Shown here one piece after another: positions 33,906-46,854 of a DNA stretch of 64,000 bases (positions within the stretch are counted from its first letter, which is position 1; each line of letters starts with the position of its first letter). The position numbers and the translations under genes are program-made. Source of the DNA: Larix kaempferi (Eukaryota > Streptophyta > Pinopsida > Pinales > Pinaceae); assembly GCA_027924585.1 (NCBI GenBank), contig BSBM01000036.1, positions 3,465,001 to 3,529,000 on the forward strand. The letters run 5' to 3'. A model generated the notes under the pieces. That model did no database searches. It was not told the DNA's origin and saw nothing but the letters and a program-made list of their open reading frames with translations.

Positions 33906-33959
33906 ACACAGTACCAGTCCTTTTTCATACTGGATGTAACCTAGAAAAAATCTAGGATT

Positions 33960-34520
33960 TCCCTTGTACAACTTGTCCACGGCCATAGAGTATCAACCTA
34001 ATACTCACCATACATCATCCTAATGTACACATGATCATCCTGATCATCATCACTGCATCGTCCTGATGCAAGTCATCTGGAGCAACATCCTGAAGCTCAT
34101 CATCCATGATCATCCTGATCATACAATGCATCTACCTGATGCATACCAAGTATCTACCTGATACATATCACCATACATGATCCACCTGATCATACAACGT
34201 ATCCACCTGACACATACATAGATACATGATCCACACAATGTATCCACCTGATATATATCAACATACATGATCTACCTGATCATACACAGTATCCACCTGA
34301 TACATATACATATACATGGTCCAAGCATCCAACATGATGCATATACAAATACCTATAAATGATCCAACTGATCATGTCCATCATCGAACATGATGCGTAC
34401 ATACATATACATATAAATGATCCAACTGATCATATCCAACATCCAACATGATGCGTACATACATATACATATAAATGATCCAACTGATCATATCCAGCAT
34501 CATCCTGATGCATATACAGA
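33960..34520. repeat. Element E ATG/CTGAT-rich repeats
   Basis: Imperfect short repeats built on GATCCACCTGATCATA and GTATCCACCTGATACATA. The last part has a clearer 58-bp unit: GATGCGTACATACATATAC at about 34392 and 34450. Confidence 0.8.
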
Positions 34521-34629
34521 GCAATAACTGGAGTATCGTCCTGATGCTCATCATCCAGCGCTTACATCCACAGCCATGTGAAGGATCCCCCTTCCACCAT
34601 GCTAGGAATGGCTACAGCAAATGTCTCCA

Positions 34630-35313
34630 TCACTTCTTCCTCGAAGTGTCTTTGATCTGAAGAACACCAAGCCTCTCTCTAAAGTACTCGAACTTCACTC
34701 TAGCTAGTGGCTTTGTCAATACATCTGCAATCTGCTCCTCCGTCGCAACATACAGGAGCTTCACTGCTCCTTTCTGCACCATATCCCTAATATAGTGATA
34801 TTTGATCTTTATGTGTTTCGACCTGTCGTGGAACACCGCGTTCTCAGACAGCTTCACACAACTCTAGTTGTCACAAAATATACCAGTAGCCTCCAGCGGT
34901 AGATCAAATAACTCAAACAGTATCTTCCAAAGCCATACTACCTCACAACTAGCCAAACAAGCTGCAACATACTCTGCTTCGGATGTACTCAGTGCTACAT
35001 AGGACTACTTCCTGCTAAGCCAAGAGATCACACCTGATCCCATACTGAAGCAGCACCTATAAGTGCTCTTCCTATCTGTAGAACTGCCTGCCCAATCTGA
35101 ATCAACATAGCCCTGTAGGTTAAACTTTTGATTTGCATCATACTTTATCCCATAATCAACTGTACCCTTCAGGTACCTCAGAATATGCTTTACAGCAACT
35201 AGGTGAACACTCCTCGGATCTGTCAGGAACTGGCTCAATGTGTTCACCGCAAAGCAAATATTCGGTCTCATGTTTGTCAGATACATCAAGGACCCAATCA
35301 TCTGACGATTCAT
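34630..35313 (-). pseudogene. Element E RNase H
   Basis: Reading from 35313: IGSLMYLTNMRPNICFAVN, LRYLKGTVDYGI, then GYVDSDWAGSSTDRKST (catalytic Asp block), and after a stop DRSKHIKIKYHYIRDMV and EEQIADVLTKPL, the hallmark end of copia RNase H. Stops near 35004 and 34860 break it. Confidence 0.93.
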
Positions 35314-36071
35314 AGTGAATCAACCGGCTCAGATGAAGCATCACACAGAAGCTTCAGGTTTGATGCCATAGGTGTGGCCATGGCCTCGTATTCCATCATC
35401 CCGAACCTCTTCAAGATCTCTACTGCATACTTCCCTTGTCCAAGGAAGATTCCATCTGCACTTTGCCACACCTCCATACCTAGAAAATAGTGCATCATCT
35501 ACAAGTTCTTCATCTTGAACTCGGCATCAAGCTTCCGCTACGTGTCGGCAATCAATCTATCTTCACCTGTAATAAACAGGTCATCCATATACAAAAGGAG
35601 TATCACTGGATTGCCTTCCTCAACCTTGTAGTAAAGGTTGGAATCCACTTTACTCTTGGTAAAGCCCAAACTCGATAGAAATCTATCTATCCTACCATAC
35701 CAAGTTCTACACATTTATGACTCCCTGTCATGTGTCTCAGAACCAAGTGGCTACTCCACATACACTTCTTCTTCAACTACACCATTCAAGAAAGCTGTCT
35801 TGAAATCCATCTGGTGTATCTTCCATTTCATCACTGCAGCCAGAGCAAGTATGGATCTAATGGAAATGTATCTGGCTACAAGAGAAAAAGTCTCTATGCT
35901 ACCACCTGTAGCATGCTTGATCTTGTATATCCTCTTGGAAGTCACTATAGACTCTCTTTCAGGTCTTGGGACTACATCCCAAAGATCTTCATGATCGACT
36001 GGTATTCCTTGATCATGGCATTCTTCCCAGATCCTGGGAACTTCAATATCTTCAATATTTTCAATAGATAA
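35310..36071 (-). pseudogene. Element E reverse transcriptase, C-terminal part
   Basis: From about 36071 downward: the RT start with IHQMDFKTAFLNG (about 35785-35825), then NLYYKVEEG and the catalytic YMDDLFITG at about 35566-35592, MHYFLGMEVWQ and GKYAVEILKRFGM. Several stops. Nothing upstream of it (integrase, protease, gag) can be recognised. Confidence 0.92.
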
Positions 36072-38939
36072 CTTTGTTGCTGAACAAATGTTGTAGTCCT
36101 TCTTTTGTAGGTGATGGTATACGATCTTTCCTACACAACAAGTTAAATTGCATGATTAGAGAACATCTCATATTTTTCAGAACAAATTCTTACACATAAA
36201 GAAATATGTCATACAGTCATGCAATTATCTTAGCCAATGCTTCAATACAACATTTATCCATATCCCGTAACTTTCTAGATGCCTTCCAATCTCTACCAGA
36301 ACATTGTTAAGAGTGTGCACAACTCCCAATATGTCAGCAAAGAGGTTTCATTCTAGATAAGTAGAAATGGAATGTTGTACAGTGCCATAGGCCACTTACC
36401 CGTGTATATTAGTGGTATATTGTTCATCAATGCAACTATTCTAATATGCATAATACATAACCTAATTCTAGGAACATGAGTATATACATTATTGAACAGT
36501 ATTATTTAAACAATAAAATATGCAAGGAATGATAATTCAAATACTTATCTTTGTTTGTTTTTTGGGTTGACTCCCTCTCAATCTTTGCTTATTTTCTGTA
36601 ACTCCATTCTGATGTAGATTGTGAGAAGTGGTCAACTCCCTCTGAATATCTGCATCCTTGCAGAAACTACTGAAGTGTGCTCCTTCTTGATCTTTTCTTC
36701 CTTACAGGAACAACTGGAGTGTGCTCCCTCTTGATCTTTGCTTCCTTGCAGGAACAACTGGAGTGTGCTCCCTCTTGATCTTTGCTTCCTGGATTACCTG
36801 TCCTTATATCCATCCTTAATCACTATGCATGCTTATTAGTATCATCATTGTGTTATCCTTGAGGTCTCATACATAATCACACATTCATTAGTATAATCTT
36901 AATATTTTCAAAACACAATAATCTTAAATATGTATAGTCATGATCATTTCAAACACAGATAATAAACATTAGTATTCAAGGTTTCAAGGAAGTCTTCTTT
37001 TACTCATGGATATTCTTATTTGATCATAGGACTCTTCTGGTTAGTTAAATCATCAATCAAGATAAGAGACATAAAATGCATAAACCCTTGATTACTTACA
37101 TTTCTAACTTTATGAATAAACATAGCCAATCATACCAAGTATACTTATATAAGGGATCCTAACACAAGGTAGGATTCTAACTTGATATAGGAGAAACATA
37201 CCTGGATTGGTATGTTAGCTAGTTATGTCTAACATACCCACATGATGTATTCTTGTTCTCTTCAATGACTTGTGCTAGTAACCTACATATCTCATAGGTT
37301 AACCATTATAGAACCAAGTTATACATGCCTCACAAATAGATCTTCTAAGTGATCCATGACAATGGATGAATCTTTGTCATCATGATCATATGTTCTTGAA
37401 CTAGAACATGATTTGTCTTTCTTGGTGTACCTTTCATGTTAGCGAACAACATAAACCTTATACAACACCATAATGAATTAGTACAATCATAAGTGTCAAC
37501 ATCTTAATCAATGAATATCTTCTATCATGCATTCATAATTTTATTAAGGTGATATGACAAGTCTAAATTTAATCAAGATTGTACTAACTGTAATAACATG
37601 AAGACAAACATACCATAAACTTAATCATGAACAAATCTCGAAACATACCTGGATGAGTCATACCTGTTGAGATTGCTTGTAATCTTCTTATGTAAGGCCT
37701 TAGCCTCATCTCCCTCTGAAACAGGAACTTCTTCACTTATGCAGGTGACCAATCCATTCTCTTCTAGGATTAACCCAATCCACTTGATTTGCAGGAACTA
37801 GATCTGGAGCTGGATTAGGGTTTGTCAGAGAAAACCTAAAAATTAAAACTTTGAATTTCAAACTTCTGGAAGGATAGAAATATGTGCCTTGATGAGCTGA
37901 TCAAGCCGGTATATTCAGAAATATAAAACTGCAAAGTTTCACCCCTCAATTTTGCTTTTGAAACTTCTGGATTCACTAGACATGACCCCGAACTAGGGTT
38001 TGATAAATCCCACCCTTTTTCCCAACCAAAAGGTTCAATCCAAAGCTCTAAGATTCTATTTTTTTAAGGATCTTCCAGCCGTGGTCACAGATTTCAAAAA
38101 CTTCCATTTTTGCAGAAGCCCTAATGTTTCACTTTTCCGATCAAAGTCCCAAACTAGGGTCTGATCAAGCCCGGCCTTCTGCCCAACCAAAAATTCTGAT
38201 CTTGGTCTCTAAATTTTGCTTTTGATGAGTAGCATTCAGCCATAGTCTCTGATTACAAAAATTCCAACTTTCTCTGAAACCCTAAATTCTGGAAGCCATG
38301 AATGAAGGTGCTCAAAAATAATTTTGTTTTGACAGAAATATGTACCTAATTGTTTCTCGTGTAACTCTGAACTTTTCGATCCACAGGGTCTGACAAATTT
38401 TCTTGTGATATCCTAACCTGTCATCTTTCCAACCCCATATATCTGACCTCAAATGGATTCTCTGAGAGAGATTTATGCCAAGTGTCACAACGTGACCTGT
38501 ATATGGGATAAAAAAGGAGAGCGAACTTGTACGGTGTTCCACATGTCACTGGTTCCATTTCGGCCTCTGAAAAAGTTGCCTAAGCAAGTACAGTCCATGC
38601 ACTACCTGTCACCATTTGTGCAATTTCATTTGGAGCTTCCTAGCCCAAGTTATGACCTTTTTTCCAAGATCAACTTTTTTATGACTGAGATCTAGAAGAG
38701 GCAGAAACCCTATATTGTACAGATCATAAATCACAAAGTAAAATGAATTAGAGGTTTTCCTTTGGACAAAAGGTACATGGAAATCGTATCGTCTCCCTGT
38801 ATGATTTTCAGACCTTGAAACCTGGCCGAAATCTATTTATAGCGAAAGTGCTACGATGACTGGTTTTTGCTATATCAAGCCCTAGCTTCTCAATTGCAAC
38901 AAGTGTCATACATGCCATACCATTCCTTCTTCCAGGCTA
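36072..38939. other. Element E internal region without recognisable genes
   Basis: About 2.9 kb where gag, protease and integrase should be. AT-rich, with a 44-bp unit repeated three times at about 36665-36790 (phrase GTGCTCC at 36677, 36721, 36765). No coding pattern found. Confidence 0.6.
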
Positions 38940-38951
38940 GCTCTGATACCA
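38940..38951 (-). other. Element E primer binding site
   Basis: TGGTATCAGAGC on the - strand, directly against the 5' LTR; complementary to initiator tRNA-Met. Confidence 0.95.
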
Positions 38952-39596
38952 TGTTAATTTTTCAGAATTTACTTCAATCTGATCTAGGATATTAACTGAG
39001 AGAACAACATGTATAGCATATCTACAGCATATAAATCATGGAAACAATAATGCAAGCACACAAGACACACAGAGTTTACTTGGGGAAAACCATAAAGGTG
39101 AAAAACCCCAATAACTTCCTCAGAGATAGATAGAGCAATGATACAACCCAAGCATAAGAGATAGACATCTCCTAGCAGCATCTTCTCCTCCTCCACAAGT
39201 GCACCATTCTCCCGAGAGTGTGAGAGAGAATAGAATGATGAAATAGAGTGCCTCCCGCACTCTATTTATACTTGACTTGAGTTGCCTAATAACCTTTACT
39301 AGGTCGGCCTTAACTTAACCACATAACATAATGTTGACTGGGCCGACACCCAATAGGGTGGTCTAATAACCCTTTGACCCACATGGCCGACCCCCAATAG
39401 GGTGTTCTAATAACCCTTCGACCCACATGAGTTATATAGGACCGACCCCAACAAGGTGGTCTAATAACCCATCAAGTATAAGTTACGACACTTACAATAT
39501 AAATGACGACACTTCCGTATAGAGGAATAATACCATCTCTATAGGAGTACAATATACATATATGAAATACATTCTGAAGTTACATATACATCAACA
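38952..39596 (-). repeat. Element E 5' LTR
   Basis: 645 bp, same ends as 32518-33160. The - strand TATA box lies at about 39260-39270. Confidence 0.95.
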
Positions 39597-39601
39597 AATC
39601 C

Positions 39602-40064
39602 CTCGGTTCTTCACCACTTTGAGTACAAAATATGACACCCTTGGGGAATCTCGAACTAAAATCACTTGGAAATTATAGAAGTTGAATGAATGGCTGTAAT
39701 TTCAACTTCATTTTTGAATATGGGCATCACTCATCAGATCCTTCATCTCATTGATAACTGGAAATCTTTCAATGGAGCAAACCTTCCACCAACACCCTAG
39801 AATACTGAAGAATGGGGAAGAAGAGAGGGGATAATGAGAAGGATTCTTCTTTGAAATCTTAAACTCCTCTGAATAAATTAGACCCCAACCTGATATCAAA
39901 ACTTTAGTGGCTGCAAACTTATCTTCAGTGGCTGCAAATAGATCTTCAATGGCTTCCCATTAGTATTCAATACCTGTTAGAGAGAGAGAGGGGGAGAAGA
40001 AGAGAATAAAATGGACAAGATTGGCTATGGGTAGAATCACCCAAAGCAAGTTGAGGCACATCAC
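39602..40064. other. Element D 3' untranslated region
   Basis: Sequence between element E and the end of D's additional ORF. It contains a GA-rich run at 39980-40005 that could be a displaced polypurine tract. No gene seen. Confidence 0.45.
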
Positions 40065-43000
40065 TCAACAAGAGAAGATAAAGATCTCACATTCAATTAC
40101 AAAATAGTCCAGCTTCCTATTTTCCAGCTTCCTATTTTCCATGATAATCTGGTCGTTGGTAGTTTGGATTAGAACTTCATCGGCTACTTGTCGTTGCAGG
40201 TGCAGATTTCTAAGTAGCTCGCGCGTCCGATGCATTTCTTTAAATACATTGTCGTAATGAGTATACCAATTGTTGAGGACTTCGGAAACTGTGGATGCTT
40301 GATCATTGTACTTTCTTAACTGGATGTGAGTTGAGGCGAATGTTGTGTATTGTGTTTCCATTAAGGAGGGTGTTTCTATGGCATGTTCTTGTCGATTCTT
40401 GGCGAGTTCATCTTTTAATGTCGACACGACAGTTTCAAGTATTTGGTATACTTTGTTGAGTGTGCTTGTCGCGTCGAAACTCGACAGCAGCGGGACGAAT
40501 TGTTGCGCTAAGTCTTCACACTTATCCAAAAATAATGCGTGGTCCTCCTACTATTTTTGGATGCTTTCTTGAGTTTCAATGCGCCTATGTCTTTGTTCTC
40601 GGTTAACTGCATCTGCAAGTAAATCGAGCTCCTCATGTTTTGTTTCTTGCGGTTCATATGTGGAGATTGATCCGAACTGGTCGAGGTGAACAGATAGGCG
40701 ACTCTCTTGTTGAATATACTGAAGGTGTTGATGTTGTCTCTGCTTCTGTCGCTCTTTTTCTTGTCGCCTCTTTTCTTTTCGTTGATTCCTCTTTTTCTTT
40801 TCTTGTGATTTTTCTATATCCTCTGTCTATGGTGCTGGATCTTTTTGTGGATCGGTTGTGGGTGGTAATTTATTTGCATATGCTTGTGTAGTGGCGGCAA
40901 TTTGTTTTCTCTGTGCTTGGATGGCTGGTTCTAATTTTGTTCTTGTTTCTGCTTGTGCTGAAGTGTTGTCTTGTTCTGGAGCTACTATGTTTGTTGCTTC
41001 AGGTTTTGTTGTCTTGGTTTCCTCTAATGCTGCTAGCACTTTTTCTTATGTGGCAGTTGTGTTTGATATTTTTGTTGGATTTTCAAATTGTTGAGATGTT
41101 GATTTTGGAAAAGTTGCATCGGCAGGGGTCGAGGATGGAGGAATAGGGTTGACTTGAGCCGATGGTGAAACAGTCGGTGACGAAGTGGGGACTTCATCTA
41201 ATGGTGGTGGAGAAGGGGGGTCAGGACTGCCATACAGAACCGGGCTGACTTGTAGGGGTGACAAGGCTTCAGAGACCAGTGTTTCTTCTTTGATAGGGTT
41301 ATCAATTTCTAGTGGATTCTCAGTTGGGTCGACTAAATGTGAAGGAGGTGATTGATATTCCATCATCGGTTTGAATGAAAAGGGAATGAAGGATGAGGTT
41401 TCTCAAACTATAATATTACTGGTCAGGTCATGGTTTCTTTCAAGACGTGTTTCATGAATCCTGATCACTTGAGGTGTTGCGGATCTGGATGGGGATGGCC
41501 TTTTGGTTATGGAAATCTAGGGTGGAGCGCAATCAGTTGGGAAACTAGAATCGGAGAGAACCAATTTCTTGGTGATGAGCTTGTGCCAGTTAGGAAAGAT
41601 GGGTGGAAGTTGAGATATGAATTGGTTTAGGTCATTATCACCTTGAATATTTTGTCGGAGTGGAAGGGGATGGGTCTGCACAATATCTGGAATTGACTTG
41701 GGTGCAGTTGTGATAGATGCTGGAAGTGCAGGAAGAATGTCGTCCTCCATCACAAAGGTTGGGGATGGTGGAGGGGGGCTTTAATTTAAGTCAAAATGGG
41801 GTTCGACCGTAAGCTTGAGTTTCTTCTTTGGTGCTGGTTGGCTACGGGAGTTGTCTTCTTCCATGAATTTCTTAAATTGATCTTCGATAGGTATTTTGAA
41901 TTTGGCGTCGTAGGCTAAAATCTGAGTTGCACTATCATAGAGTTCAGCCTCATCTTCCTCCGTCGGTTCTCGGATGATAAGCTTTATTTTCCCTTTTCCT
42001 TGTTCTTTGGGCTCCCTTTCTTGTCGTACTTTAGAAATTTCTTCTGCTAACTGTTGGATGTTGTCAGTGGTGAGAGCATATTTTGGAAGTGGATTATCCT
42101 ACTGAGTTCTCTCGTCCGAATGTTCAGTTGTCTCTAGGGGGTCTTGATGTGTAGTCATTGTGATTGTGAGGGGTGTCAGATTCGTTTCGACAACTGGTTC
42201 AACTTGGAGAGTGAAAGTATTCATGTAAAGTTGACATTCATAATCCTCTTCCTTCTCTGCATCTGTCAATGGTTCAACTATGGTGAAGTTGATTGTTGAT
42301 GCATGGGGAGGAGCTTCCATTCTTGTGCTTGATTGTATGCCTCGCTTTGTGAAAACTTCCTCAGCCGACGGGTAGTAATCCAGTGGTTCTACTGTGCCTG
42401 CTGCACCCTGCAAATACCAAACTGGGGTGTGTTCTAGCGCCAATTAGATGTGTGTTGTCGGCGGTAGACTCCATCGGATGTTTTGAGGCACCCTCCATCT
42501 TGTTGATTGGACCTTAATATTTTGGAACCAACTTTCCAGCCACCACTTCTTTCCATTAGCAAGCTTCTTTATGCTACAAATTCATTGCATCCTATCGGTC
42601 TAATATGATCCATAGAAATCCAAATAATCAAAGACGGGTATCGAATGCTCGAACCCTCTTCTTGGCATTTGTAACATGTGGTTTTCACAATGTTGTCCAA
42701 ATGTTCATCCCATTTGTATGCTTTTCCTTGCACTACCATGTTTTGAACCGCCTCCAACATGTCGATTTTAATATCAGAGCCTCGACCAGAACTTGATAGA
42801 GCAGTTGACACAATTATTTCAGCAATTTTATAATTGGCATATATTATTTGATTCACCATTAGCCCTCTGGAGTTCTTATCGGAAGCTGTGCCTGTGAATT
42901 CTTTAACCAATTCTGGCTTTGGGCACATTGGTACATCATCACCTTTGTTTGATAGTCTGGTAATATTATAAATGAGTTCACCATTTATTTCGACAGGTAC

Positions 43001-43552
43001 ATTGAAATAAATTTTTCCATTATGGTACATGCTTACTATAAACTGAGCTATGATATCTTTCAAGACACCGAAGTTGTCGAGCAGGGGCGCGTTCATGTAC
43101 TGTACAATTGTGGTGGTCCACAGTTTCTTTGCTTCCTCCCTCCAGCATCCATTTTTTTCTTATCCCCATTCAACGATGTCATTCCAGGTCCTCCTCCAGT
43201 GTGGTTTTGTAACTTTGGCGTTCTGGACTAGTTGTAATCGGGTTTCCAAGGGAGAATGGGATTTTTCAAGCTCTCTGTCTTTTGATGCTACAAACCTAGT
43301 TGTCACCTGAGACTTATTAAGTACCATTGTTGTTACAGGTTTCTTAGGTTCAATATTGCGTGCGAAGAGTTCAGGAAGCTCTGAGTTATGGTGTTCAAGT
43401 TCATGGAAAAAGAGTACCCAAGAATCCTTGAGCTCAGTATTTATAGAGGGGATGCTGGACATGGGTGAATGTGAAGTAGATGGCTGCATTGATGTCTGAT
43501 TTGACAAGGAAATTAAATTTGAGTGACAGGTTGTCGCCTCCTCGTCAGGCAC
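40065..43552 (-). pseudogene. Element D additional ORF downstream of integrase
   Basis: About 3.5 kb of coding-like sequence in blocks separated by stops, read from 43552 to 40065. The block 43096-42569 is best kept: YHNGKIYFNVPVEINGELI, then NITRLSNKGDDVPM, LDMLEAVQNMV, TTCYKCQEEGSSIRYPS. It matches element A's additional ORF in position and in the ...LI.(R/N)ITGLS.(R/K)G motif. Then come a Pro/Ser/Thr-rich middle (42443-40827) and a C-terminal segment (40529-40065) that looks coiled-coil (Glu, Gln, Leu rich, with LRNLHLQRQVADEVLI). The function is unknown; env-like membrane segments are not evident. Confidence 0.75.
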
Positions 43553-43949
43553 ATTTTTTATTTTCTTCTCTACTTGTCGGCTTCCACCATTGTTTTTCTT
43601 AGTTGTTTCTTCAGTATGATGTCGGTCTATAGTTTTGATCGTGTTGTGTCAAATAGCAATAGGTCTTCCTGTTTGGGGATTTCTTCCATCTGACACTTGT
43701 CGGCCAGATCTTTCCTGTCAGCTTTTGTCATGTCATCAAACGTGTGTCGGGCTCTTTTCTTTGCAGCTTCATTCATTGTTTTTTCCAGAATTGTTCCTCT
43801 AGTCTCTCATCATTGTGCAGATTTTACAACTTCTTGTTTGAAATATTGCTTATAATGTCTCTCCCTAAAGTTAGTTGTAACCATTTTTTTTTTGAATGCT
43901 TCATGACTTGTATCGCTTCAGTTAGGCGCCGTTAACAAGTTTCTTGAAA

Positions 43950-44940
43950 ACACTCCCTTGTAACATTTTCAGCCAGACTGATCCGTTGAGATTGATGTTC
44001 TCGACAATATATGGACCCATCCATCCTGTGTGCAACTTCTTTGGTTTACCCTTAACGCGGCTGTTATATAGCAATGCCAAGTCACCAATTGATAGATTTT
44101 TCTGCTTGATATTCGATCATGCCATGCTTTCTTCTATTTTTTTTGTATTTCTTGGTGTTGTATCACTATCTATCGGGTCTCATCGATCTTCGACAGTTGA
44201 GCAAGGCGTTCGTTTCTTGCATATTCGACATCAATATGTAGCACTTATTCTATTCTTGGAGTTTATCGTCGAAAGTGCAAGGGGACGACTACTTCTTGGC
44301 CATATACCAGTGTGAAAGGAGTCTGACATGTCGTTCTTTTATATGTCGTTATTTACGCCCATAGCATGGAAGGTATCTTGTTGTCCCAATCATCTTTATC
44401 AATGTTGCACATTTTTCTCAACCCTTTGGTAAGTGTTTTATTGAATGCTTCAACGACGCCATTCGATTGTGGGTGATAAGATGTACTTATTTTGTGCTCA
44501 ATTGCAAATTCTTTTGTAAGTGTGTCAATAGTTCTACAGGAAAATTGAGTACCTTGGTCACTAATCAATGTAATTGGGCATCTGAATCGTGTGATAATAT
44601 TTTTGTATATGAATTTGGAAGCTACTTCACTCGAAAATGTTTCAACCGGTTCTGCCTCTACCCATTTGGTGACATATTCCACATCGGTGATGATATAACG
44701 TGCACTTGTTCGTCTACCAAGGACTGGGAAAGGTCCAATAAAATCAATTTCCCACATTTCAAATGTTCGAATTGGATTTACAGGAACAAGGGGCATTTCA
44801 ATGCTTGGCATAGGTCGACCCATACGTTGGCATCTATCACATTTGCTTACAAAATATCGACAGTCTTTGTGAACTGTTGATCACCAAATTCCAGATTGCA
44901 GAATATTTCTCATTGTGATGTCGGTGTGATAGTGTCCTTC
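43950..44940 (-). pseudogene. Element D integrase
   Basis: From about 44935: zinc domain with GHYHTDITMRNIL and CDRCQRMGR, then core 44823-44353 with EIDFIGPFP, ISDQGTQFS and NGVVEAFNK giving the DDE set. The C-terminal part (44340-43950) is broken by stops and frame changes but still shows KAWHDRI. No chromodomain seen. Confidence 0.92.
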
Positions 44941-44999
44941 TGTCGGTCCATAGTGTTCTTCTGAAAGTATAATATGTCACTCATGTACAAGCGCACACC

Positions 45000-45696
45000 C
45001 TTGTAATACATCGTCTAGGCCAAGTTAATAGAGGAATCCATTGATGAGAGTGTAAGGTGCAGCTTTCATTGCAAGAATCTTCTTCTTCGTCTCTGGCATT
45101 CCTTCTAGGGATTGTCCATCCTCGCGAAATTGTGCAATATCCGCAAGTTCCGAGGGGACAACTTCAATTTTGAACAAGTGTGCATCTGGTAGATCGTCTT
45201 CTATTCATGTCGGCTCCTCTCTGATGTCGATTCATGACAAGTGGTCTAATCTTACATTTGCCTTCCCTGGTCGAATTATGACTTCAAATTCAAATTCCTG
45301 AAATAGAAATATCCAACGACATAATATTCCATGGTGTAATGGATTATTGAGTAAGTACTTCAATGCTTGATGATCTATGTAGAAGACAAAAGGATTAGCC
45401 AATAGATAGTGATGGTATTTCTACAGTGCAAATACCATGCCTAATGCTTATCTTTCTGTTGTGGAATAATTTATGTCTACTTTGTTCATCTTCCTGATAC
45501 TTAACGCATTAGGGTAATCCATTCCATCATCACCAGGTTGTGTCAAGATTGCGCCGACTGCTATGCCTGATGCGTCGATATGAACATGAAACTTAATCGA
45601 CCAGTTCAGAAATCGTAGAATGGGTGCTTCGACAAATTTTCTCTTCAGGATGTCGAACGAAGTGTTGCACTCATCAGTCCACTTGTACTCTTTATT
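45000..45696 (-). pseudogene. Element D RNase H
   Basis: Blocks HVHIDASGIAVGAILTQPG, YSTTER, MVFAL, FYIDHQALKYLLN and RLDHLS in the expected order, with four or more stops. It sits between RT and integrase. Confidence 0.88.
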
Positions 45697-46701
45697 TTAT
45701 TTCAATAATTCCTCGAGGGCACACGTCATGTCGGAATAATGTCTAATAAACTTTTGGTAGTATCCCGTGTCGCCCAACAGGGTTCGCACTTGTTTAGGAT
45801 TGACTGGCGGCTTCGGGTCGAGAATGATCTTAATTTCTGCGTAGGCGACTTTGATGCCTTCTTTACATACTACATGACCCAATAGTATTCTGACAAGTGT
45901 CATGAAAATGCACTTCTTTATGTTCAGCAATAGTTGGATTTTTCAACAATGTTCGAGCATTAACCGGATCCATTTGCAATGGTCTTTCAGGATGGAGTAA
46001 ATCATCCAATCATCAAAATAGAAAGCCATAGTTTTGTAGATGTATTACTGAAAATATTTGACAACAATATGAGAAAATACAACTTGTGTGTTCTTCAGTC
46101 CAAGAGGCATGACTTTATATGCGAACGATCTAAATTCACACACAAGCGTGGCCTTCTTCTGATCTTCTTGAGCAATAGGTACTTGGTTGTACCCGAAAAA
46201 TCCATCCGTGAATGAATAACACTTATGCCCTGCAACTTCATTAATGATTTTGTCAGCAAAAGGAGTAGGGAAAGGGTCAGTGAGTGTTAATTTGTTAAGT
46301 TCGTGAAAGTCGACACAAATTCACAATTGTGTCGGGTCATGCTTCTTCAGATAGACAACCATCGAGCTCACCCATTCTAATTGATCAATAGGATATATGA
46401 TTCCTACTGCAAACATATTATCAATATCCTTCTTGACAATTTATTTATATTTATGATCAAGTTTATATGGCCTTTTCTTCACTGGCTTGACGTCTGGTTT
46501 GATATCAATATTCATTTCTCCCATCTCATGTACAAGTCCTTTCAGGTCTTTATAATAGCGTGTGAATACATCCTGAAATTCGTTAAGGAGGCTAGTGATT
46601 TCTGCAGTTTGCTCTTCATTCCAGTAATCGCCAATTTTCGCCATTTTCGGTCTATCGTCGTTTGATATATAAAATTCTTTGATTTTTACTTTGGCATCCA
46701 T
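45697..46701 (-). pseudogene. Element D reverse transcriptase
   Basis: Read from 46701: leader PVKKRPYKLDHKYK (46480-46441), then ICVDFHELNKL, DPFPTPFADKI, YSFTDGFFGYNQV, MPLGLKNTQVVF, the catalytic YFDDW (about 45995-46015), LLGHVVCKEG and GYYQKFIRHY. Stops at about 46440, 46320, 46050 and 45935. The upstream acidic linker (46701-46600) matches that of element A. Confidence 0.92.
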
Positions 46702-46854
46702 CCACTATGGAGCTCGGCTATCATTGACTAGTCTTTTTCCTTCTTTCATATGCGTGAATGTTGGCGTAAAATATTTTTCTGATAACCTTTTTGGTTCTTC
46801 TTTTTCCAAATTCTCCACTTTGAAAGTTGTTTTGATGGGCTTCGACATAGCTGG

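Larger units (their letters stand above)
32518..39596 (-). mobile_element. Element E: decayed Ty1/copia element
   Basis: A 7079-bp - strand element flanked by AATCC at 32513-32517 and 39597-39601. LTRs start TGTTAATTTTTCAG and end ATCAACA (32518-33160 and 38952-39596). The PBS is tRNA-Met type. Only the end of RT and RNase H are coding-like (34630-36071); gag, protease and integrase are not detectable. The order RT then RNase H next to the 3' LTR with no integrase after it is the copia arrangement. In the first 148 LTR bases about 11 differences are visible by eye. Confidence 0.94.

Noticed and set aside
34100-34520. Possible centromere or satellite block
   Set aside because: Short, degenerate and confined to element E's 3' region.
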